Source: Xylaria sp. FL1777 (Eukaryota; Ascomycota; Sordariomycetes; Xylariales; Xylariaceae). Taken from it: 64,000 nucleotides of DNA. The notes beneath the pieces are model-generated. The model saw nothing but the letters and a program-made list of their open reading frames with translations, had not been told where the DNA came from and did no database searches. This document shows, one piece after another, positions 57,371 to 64,000 of the stretch. Every line of letters starts with the position of its first letter. The stretch's first letter is position 1. The position numbers were made by a program, and so were the translations under genes. The stretch covers positions 62,001-126,000 of the forward strand of contig MU400606.1 of assembly GCA_022578965.1 (NCBI GenBank). The letters are read 5' to 3'.

Positions 57371-59034
57371 ATGTTCGCGATAATAGCGACCATCGGAGTC
57401 TTCTTTTTCCTATTGAGACACCGCCGGATATCGAGACGCGAAAGGCATCTTCTGCTACCTCCAGGTCCCCCGGGTGAGCCATTGATTGGTCATCTCCGCG
57501 TTATACCCGCTGAACATCCCGAGTTCCAATATGCGAAATGGGCAAAAGAATATAATACGGATATACGTAAGCAGTATAGAAAATCGCTCCAAATCTTTAT
57601 GTACTTGTCCAAGAATCTAGATTACTAACCAAAAATCGTGTTGAAGTACATTTTAATGTGCTCGGGCGATCTATCATAGTCCTTGATAGCATCGAGGCCG
57701 CCCATAACCTGTTAGACAAACGGGGAGCCAACTATGCGGACCGGCCGCGGTTTGTACTATTCGAGGTTATGGGCTGGGGCGTCACATTGACTTTTCTCCG
57801 CTGGTCCCCCCGATTCATACTGCATAGAAAGCTGCTGCAAAGCTCCTTTACGCAGTCTGCGTGCAAGGCTTATCAGCTAATTCAGACCCAAGAGGCTCGC
57901 CGCGCTGCTAGGGCTATCATTGCCGACCCCGACAGCTGGGAGGTCCTCCTCCGCCAGTTCTCTACTGCTGCCGTGCTGCGAATAGGCTTCGGTATCGAGG
58001 TGGAAGAGAAAGATGACCCGTACATCAAGATGACACTCGATGCAGAAGAGGCAACGGGACAGGGCGGTGTCCCAGCCGGCAACGTTGTCGACTTTTTCCC
58101 TATGCTTCGCTATCTTCCGAACAGCATTGCTCGCATCAGCAAGCTATTCAGACCACTGATTCACGCTCGAAGCACGAGAAAATACATTCAACGGCTCCAT
58201 GACACGCCCTGGGAGTCCGTTGAGCCCTCTATCAGAGGCAAGGAACAGCCGAAGCCTTCATTCATGCACACTCAATTCGGCCAGTACCTCGCCAACGAGG
58301 CATCAGGTAAGCCCAACGAGGCCACAATCGAAGATCTCAAGGGACTAGCAGGTGCCATCGCCATAGCCGGAGGCAATACCACTTGGTCTACCATCATGGT
58401 ATGCATCTTAGGCCTATTGAGGAACCCCGAGGCACGCGCCAAGACGAGAGCCGAGATGGAAGACGTAATCGGCGTCGACGACGGCGGAGACTTGCTCCGC
58501 CTTCCAACCTTCGAAGACAGACCACGACTGAAGTACCTCGCAAACGTCCTCCACGAGACCACCCGATGGCAACCTTTATCGCCCTTGGGCGTGCCGCACG
58601 CAACGCTGGCAGACGACGAATACAAAGGCTACCACATCCCCGCCGGCTCTGTCGTGTACGCTAATGTAAGGGCTATGTCGCGAGACGAGAGGCATTATTC
58701 GGCGCCCGAGGAGTTCCGGCCCGAGAGATACGAGCCGGGTGGCGGAGATGAGCCACTCCCAGACGGCCCCTTCGGGTTTGGGCGGAGACGGTGTCCTGGC
58801 GAGCATCTGGCTATGTCGGGGGTGTATATCATGATCGCCACGTTGCTGGCTACGATGAACATCCAGTGCCCTACGGACGAAGCCGGGAATGAGATCGTGC
58901 CGATGATCGCGTTTTCTGATGGGCTTAGTGGTGTGCCTGATAGTTTCGCATGTCGGATTACGCCTCGGTCGGTACGCTCGGGGGAATTGCTGGGGGTTAA
59001 TGACGGATATGAGAAGAGAGTACGTCCTAGCTAG
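57371..59034 (+). CDS. Cytochrome P450 monooxygenase
   Basis: Two exons, 57371-57566 and 57647-59034, give 527 aa. The 80-nt intron (GTAAGC donor, branch TACTAAC, TTGAAG acceptor, phase 1) joins YNTDI to LHFNVLGRSI. An N-terminal membrane anchor (MFAIIATIGVFFFLL) precedes the proline hinge LLPPGPPGEP. The heme-binding motif FGFGRRRCPGEH gives thiolate Cys448. The K-helix ExxR is ETTR, and the PERF-like motif is FRPERY. The I-helix segment is AGGNTT, with Asn309 where the usual acidic residue stands. It resembles fungal O-methylsterigmatocystin-type or other detoxifying P450s; substrate is unknown. It is convergent with an MFS transporter 451 bp away, as often seen in metabolic or detoxification mini-clusters. 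Confidence 0.92.
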
Positions 59035-59485
59035 GGTTGGGACGAGTAAGTGAATAATTAGTGGGAGAACGGGTAAAGAAGGACGTGATTTATGATATTA
59101 AAAAATTTATTAGTCCGATTAGGTTGATAATACCCTATCAACTGATATTGCAACATTTGATGAGAGGCCTGTTTATATTTTATAATCATATCTAGACAGC
59201 ATGATGAGCGGAATGTTTTACATCTATACAGGCTACAATCGGTGCTTCTTCTTGGACATCACACATTTGTTCGAATAACCCTAGAGGTGAAGACCTTAGA
59301 TGAAGGTAATATTAATAGGGATGATTTTAAGTAATTGACAAAGAAAAGAACGGGTCTGTGTGGTGGAGATAGATTATCTAGACTTGAGATTTGATGTAAA
59401 TAATACGCTGAAAGGAGAGTTGAAAATCCAGGCCATATACCAATCTACTACTCTATAATATTACCGATAAGGGTACTCGCGCCCT
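59035..59485. other. Convergent 3' spacer
   Basis: AT-rich, no ORF. It holds the 3' ends of the P450 and MFS genes. Confidence 0.5.
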
Positions 59486-61294
59486 TTATAGATCAAGAGG
59501 GAATCGATTTCTCAAGGCTTCGCCATAGCGGTAGAATAGCCAAGGTATGGGTGAGAAAGCTAGAGTGACGAATCCGAGAACGCTATTCCCCCATCCAAGA
59601 CCGAGACGCGCATAGAGAGGAGGCGCCGCAAGAGCGAGCAAGGCCCCAAATGGTGAGCGGATGATCAAATTGGCAGCGAGGGCCGAAGCAGATGCCTCTG
59701 AGCCGAAGGCGTCGACTAGGTATGCCTGGGCCGGAATTTGGACGAAGAGAGCGCCGAATCCGACGACAAAGGTGCCTATGATCGGTACAATCCAATGTAC
59801 GTGGAATTGTGCGGTCCATCCGTATACTTGCAAGTTCAGAGTTAGCTATAAAGTATGTCGAGCTTTAGGCCTGTAGAATTAAGGAGAACAGCTGATCTTG
59901 ATTCTGGCATTACTCAGGCAGAAAAGAATATGACTCGCGATATCACTTACTGAAACAACCAAGTGGAGCGACTGGTGCAATCCACCTCATCAGAATCAAC
60001 CGCTTCTCAGGCTGAGCGATGGCACCCTCCTTTTTCTGATCCAGCTGCTTGTCGCTGAGAACAGCGAATAACACCAAGCCGGACACGAAGCCGAGCCCAA
60101 GTCCGAGGTAGGCGAGGCCGGAAATACCGGTGCTGAAACCGTACGTCTCTTCGAAAACGACCGGGAAGGTCGCGAAGAGAAGGAATATGAGGCCGAATAA
60201 TGCGCCCGAGTAGAGCGACATGAGGAGGACTATCGGTGAGAAAAGTAACATCTTTACCGGGCGCACAATGGCTTTAAGAAATACTTGCTTTGGTGTCTCA
60301 CCCGTGGCGGTTCTAGGGACGAGCTTATCGTTGCCCGTCTCCTTGATTAAACGCGCCGTCTTTCGTTGTAGCAAGATAGTAGCACTTGTTTCTCGCATGA
60401 AAACGATAGTCGCGATGGCCTGCAAGCCTGCCTATTATGAGAACGAGATTAGAGAGGCTACAGATGAGAAGAGCGGGCCAGGGGCTAAATACCACAATCA
60501 AAATAAGTCGAAACGTCCATCTCCATCCGATATTCTCGGTGACGAAGCCGCCAATAATAGGGCCGACGACCTGCGAGAAGATATTAGCCATTATCCGGTC
60601 AGCTTGGACACAAGCTGCACACGTACGGGTCCGAGTAGAGGTCCAACACCGAACAACGCTATGGCCTTCCCGCGTTCTTCTTGCGTCGTGATGTCGGCGA
60701 TGGTGCCGCCGCCGATACTCAGCGGGCCGGAAGCAAAGAGGCCGCAGAAGACGCGGAAGGCGAGGAACATGGAGACGTCGGTGCTGAACGTGCAGCCAAT
60801 GGTGAAGGCGATGTAGAAGAGGTTGCAGACGTGGTAGACGATCAGACGCCCGTAGATCTCGGACAGCGGCGCGAGGAAGATCGGCCCGACTGCGAACGCA
60901 AGCAGGTAGATGTTGACGGTGAAGGTCGAGATGACGCTGTTGGTGACGTGGAACTCTTCGGCCAGCTGCTGTGCTCCGGGGGCAAACATCGTGGCTGCTA
61001 GGTTGCTGGGAGAGCACGGATGGTTAGCTAGCTTTTGAGGCCGAGCGGCGGAGGATGCTGGACTTACGCTACGAGAGCAAAGATGCTCACGATGATGATA
61101 TGGGCGTTTATCTTGGCCTTGGACCACTTAAGGGGATTCTCTGGGTCGTTGGGGCCATCCCAGTCTACGATGTTATCATCATCTGGCTTGCCCTTCTCAG
61201 TGGATATCGTGTTCGCCTCTGTGTCTACATTTTCACCTTTGGGATTTCTGTCGGTTGACTCCGAGCTCGAATGGGTGACTTCTTGTGAGCTCAT
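59486..61294 (-). CDS. MFS drug:H+ antiporter (DHA1-like)
   Basis: Five exons give 497 aa: 61068-61294, 60627-61005, 60493-60570, 59951-60419 and 59486-59826. The four introns (62, 56, 73 and 124 nt) have GTAAGT, GTACGT, GTATTT and GTAAGT donors, and phases agree. The start is MSSQEVTHSSS. The N-terminal cytoplasmic tail holds VDWDGPNDPENPLKWS, the mark of fungal DHA1-type transporters. The motif A-like LSEIYGR, the antiporter segment VVGPIIGGFVTENIGWRWTF, and IYGWTAQFHVHWIVP follow. Twelve transmembrane helices are expected. It probably exports toxic compounds or metabolites; the neighbouring P450 suggests a shared substrate, but this is inference. The GTATTT donor at 60492 is the weakest splice site, though it is required for frame. 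Confidence 0.93.
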
Positions 61295-63611
61295 CGTGGG
61301 GCCGGTGGAATTGAATCACTCGTGGTCGTGGTTGGGTTCTTCAAGTCTTCGCGACTTATAATCACGTCTTATACTCGCTTGTTCGGCATATGTGCAGAGA
61401 GAGAGCACGATGATGCTGAAGCCGCACATGTTAACTGGTATATATATATATAAAGACATATATAAATCTATCTCCTATATACAGTCTCTGCTCCGTCTTA
61501 ATTGTTCGGACGTTAAGTGCCTACGTATCCAATGTCCGTAGTGTAATAGCTGCTAAATTCATTGTATGTTGTGAATAGTAGCTAAGAGACGGAGGATGGT
61601 CGACGGCCCCGTCGGAGGGTCCGCTAGACGACCAATAAAATGGCATGATGCCGGCCTTAATAGTGGGCTATAGCTGTGCTTGTGCCTCCCGACCGTCCGA
61701 GAGTGATCTCGTCTCATGCAATCAGGCAGATTATATAGTCCAGACATATTCTGTTAACTATCACCCTTTTACCATTTTCTCTACTTCGAAATGTTACGCT
61801 TATCTTGTTATCAAGAGTTTCGCAGCATTTTCACAGTTGAGCTGTGCGCCGCCATCGTCCGCAACAATAACAGCTCACTTACCCTACCTAGTCAGCACCT
61901 CACCTCACCTCACCGCAAAGATGGATAGGAGTATACACGCCACTCGAACTAGCATGCTAATCGGATATACTTGCTATTTATCTTGCCTAACCCCAAGTTC
62001 CGGGCTGTCTACTTTGTATGAGTTGTGTTGTAATTCCATGGTATCGCAGACAAGGGGGAGATCCTGTCCGCCAGATCGAATATTGGGAAACGGCGAACAC
62101 ATCCATTTATCCACGTGGTGGAACAAAGGTTAATTGGAATACCCAGGTATGTATGCTGAGTGCATGAAATGGGTGCGAACCATGTCGAATGCGTCAAGTT
62201 GTCAGTTGCACGTTTCTGTTGAAGGGTGGGGGAGTTGTGGTCATCTGATAATCAACCGTTCGAAAAGGAGGGTTGGACTGAAGGCAGCAGCTTGCTTATT
62301 TTTCCCAAGTTCTCTCACATACACAAGAACAAGAGTATTGGATAAGATGTTGCTGGCTTACACAGTACTGTGCCTGGATAACATGCTGCGTCTTACTATC
62401 ATTGAGACAATGTCAACTGTTGCAGTAGATTTTGTGTATAAGAGGGTTGTATACTATTGTGTATACTACCTGCTTGGATACAATAACTACCTTGGCTTGC
62501 TGCTGGAAGAGACTACGCAGTATACACGTCTACATGTATCTAGCAACCGTTGCTCTGGTCACACGAAGCTGTCCAAAAGGGGAAATCAGCATTCAGAGAC
62601 ACAGGGATCAGTCCCCATGTGGCTCTTCCAGCGTGGCTGAAAATGTACTATTATACTGATAGAAAAGTACCAATTTGCCCAACAGCAGAGATGTGGGTTG
62701 GACGGCAGTACCAATCAGAGCGTAGGTATTGGGAAGAGACCCCCACCGAGGTCTCCAATCCCTCTACATACTGCACACACAGGTAGGTACAGTACCTAGG
62801 TACTCAGTACATCCACTAGCGTATGTAGCTAGACAATACCACAGCTGATGCAGAGGAGCGATAGGTGCCGGCATCAGGACAATACAACCGGGTAGGGTAC
62901 CTATCTACATGGCCCTGCTACCTTCAAATTATAGCGGTGCGTATATTTACAACCTTCCGCCATCCCAACCTCCCTCGTGCTCTGCCTGCTACCTTACGCA
63001 GTATGTATTATTAGTAGATGCATGCACACTATCTCTACCTCATCACCAACACTGTACAAACCAAAGAAGCGCTGTGAGCCTACCTACAGGCCCGTGACCC
63101 GCCCAGCACCCGGAACGAACTGCTGATAGTGATGTACTCTTTCCATCCACATCTTGATCGCTCGCCTGTTTTGTTTGACTCTTTTAGTGTCCCGTCCCAC
63201 TCACCTGCTTCCCCCCCGGCTCTCCCACCCTACCCTAGCATTAGGTAGTCTGCATTGTATAACCATTGTAGTATACATTGGGTAGACCTACCAGTACCCA
63301 CATCCCTACATACCTAGGTAGGTATCTTTGAGTACCATCTTAATTAGTTATCCACCTGCCTTGTCACCGTCTCCGTCTTCCGTCGAAGCTCTCTCCTGGA
63401 CCTGGAAACCGGATGGCCTGGCCTTCCTCTACACGCACCTCCCTATCAACCCCATTTATCTGACACTGTGCTCGCAGCCGCATCGTAAAAAGCTGGCAAC
63501 CTTGAAAGTTGGGCAGTTGGTGCTCATGCTCAATTGTCGCTGTTACCGTTGCTGTCGCCCGCTGCTGCCGCCGCCGCTCCTTGTCGTGCCTTGACCCTGC
63601 CTTCTCTCTTC
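61295..63611. other. Intergenic region
   Basis: About 2.3 kb without a supported gene. The plus-strand ORF at 62134-62640 has no recognisable family and reads like chance. A short TA repeat lies at 61439-61452, and TACCTAGGTA-type words at about 62785-62815 and 63310-63325. Confidence 0.45.
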
Positions 63612-64000
63612 TATATATACCTGCCCAAGCAGGTAGCTTTGTGACGCGGAATCTACCGCGACATCCGCCTAGACGCTGCCGCTGCCGCAGCAAGCTCCAC
63701 CCACCTGCTTTTGGCAGCTTTGCTTGCTTGCTTGCTTGGCCAAACCGATCCTTCCCGTATCTACACGATACGTCTATGTCGAGAGATTCCATCGTCTTGC
63801 CTCCATCGCCTCTTGCCGTCTCGCCTTCTCGCCTTCTCGCCTTCTCGCCCGATCCTGTCCCTCGTCACGTCCCGACCGACCGACTTCCATCGTTCTCCAA
63901 CCATACGGCCTGACGGCTCAGCCCCGTCCTTCATTCGTTTCCCTCGAGGCCTGTAGCCACATACCAGCGAGTCATTCAACGCACAGCAAAGAGTCTCTCT
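63612..64000 (+). promoter_or_regulatory. Probable promoter and C/T-rich leader of a gene beyond the window
   Basis: A TATATATA box-like element at 63612-63619 is followed by C/T-rich sequence with tandem CTTG (about 63721-63739) and CTTCTCGC (about 63823-63848) repeats. This resembles the leader of fungal genes such as the one before SPE2. The gene itself is not in the window. Confidence 0.35.

Noticed and set aside
62134..62640. 168-codon plus-strand ORF in the last spacer
   Set aside because: No recognised motif, irregular composition with many Tyr/Leu and no neighbours; not enough to call a gene.

Overview
The window looks like nuclear DNA of a filamentous ascomycete (Pezizomycotina, most likely a Sordariomycete). 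Genes are mostly intron-poor. The introns are short (mostly about 50-140 nt), with GTANGT-like donors, CTRAC-like branch sites and YAG acceptors. The families are typical of moulds: BTB/POZ proteins, a DUF1996 secreted protein, a HET-type heterokaryon-incompatibility protein, a Zn2Cys6 regulator, an ABCC pump, a P450 with an MFS exporter, and an NCS1 permease. Long gene-poor spacers carry TACCTAGGTA-like palindromes and simple repeats. No tRNA, rRNA or CRISPR array was seen. All exon joins were read by eye from frame, splice signals and family motifs, and none was tested against transcripts.

Layout. 1-9.5 kb: the 3' end of a nucleoside-monophosphate kinase, two divergent BTB genes, a five-exon DUF1996 gene, a small Cys-containing protein and a four-helix membrane protein with a long disordered tail. 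9.5-18 kb: a large disordered conserved protein, the cytosolic Fe-S scaffold CFD1, and S-adenosylmethionine decarboxylase (SPE2) behind an unusually long leader with upstream ORFs. 18.8-30 kb: a small secreted cysteine-rich protein, a HET-like gene crossed by one in-frame TAG, a 510-bp MITE-like element with perfect 13-bp inverted repeats and an almost pure AT core, an unknown single-exon gene, and a Zn2Cys6 factor. 30-35.2 kb: a full-length ABCC transporter.

35.2-44.3 kb is gene-poor and looks accessory. It has near-identical 83-bp direct repeats around a minisatellite, decayed coding remnants, an intact-looking multi-exon gene resembling fungal PD-(D/E)XK-like orphans, and a degraded fragment of the Sec61 alpha C-terminus.

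45-64 kb returns to ordinary genes: a typical 2-Cys peroxiredoxin, tRNA dimethylallyltransferase (MOD5-like) with a C2H2 finger, a hypothetical ORF, a frameshifted conserved gene, a short-chain dehydrogenase, an NCS1 permease with a GC-AG intron, and a convergent P450/MFS pair. The last 2.7 kb seems to be promoter and leader of a gene beyond the window. The genes do not form one pathway. The P450, MFS, SDR and permease group could serve secondary metabolism or detoxification, but no backbone synthase is present.
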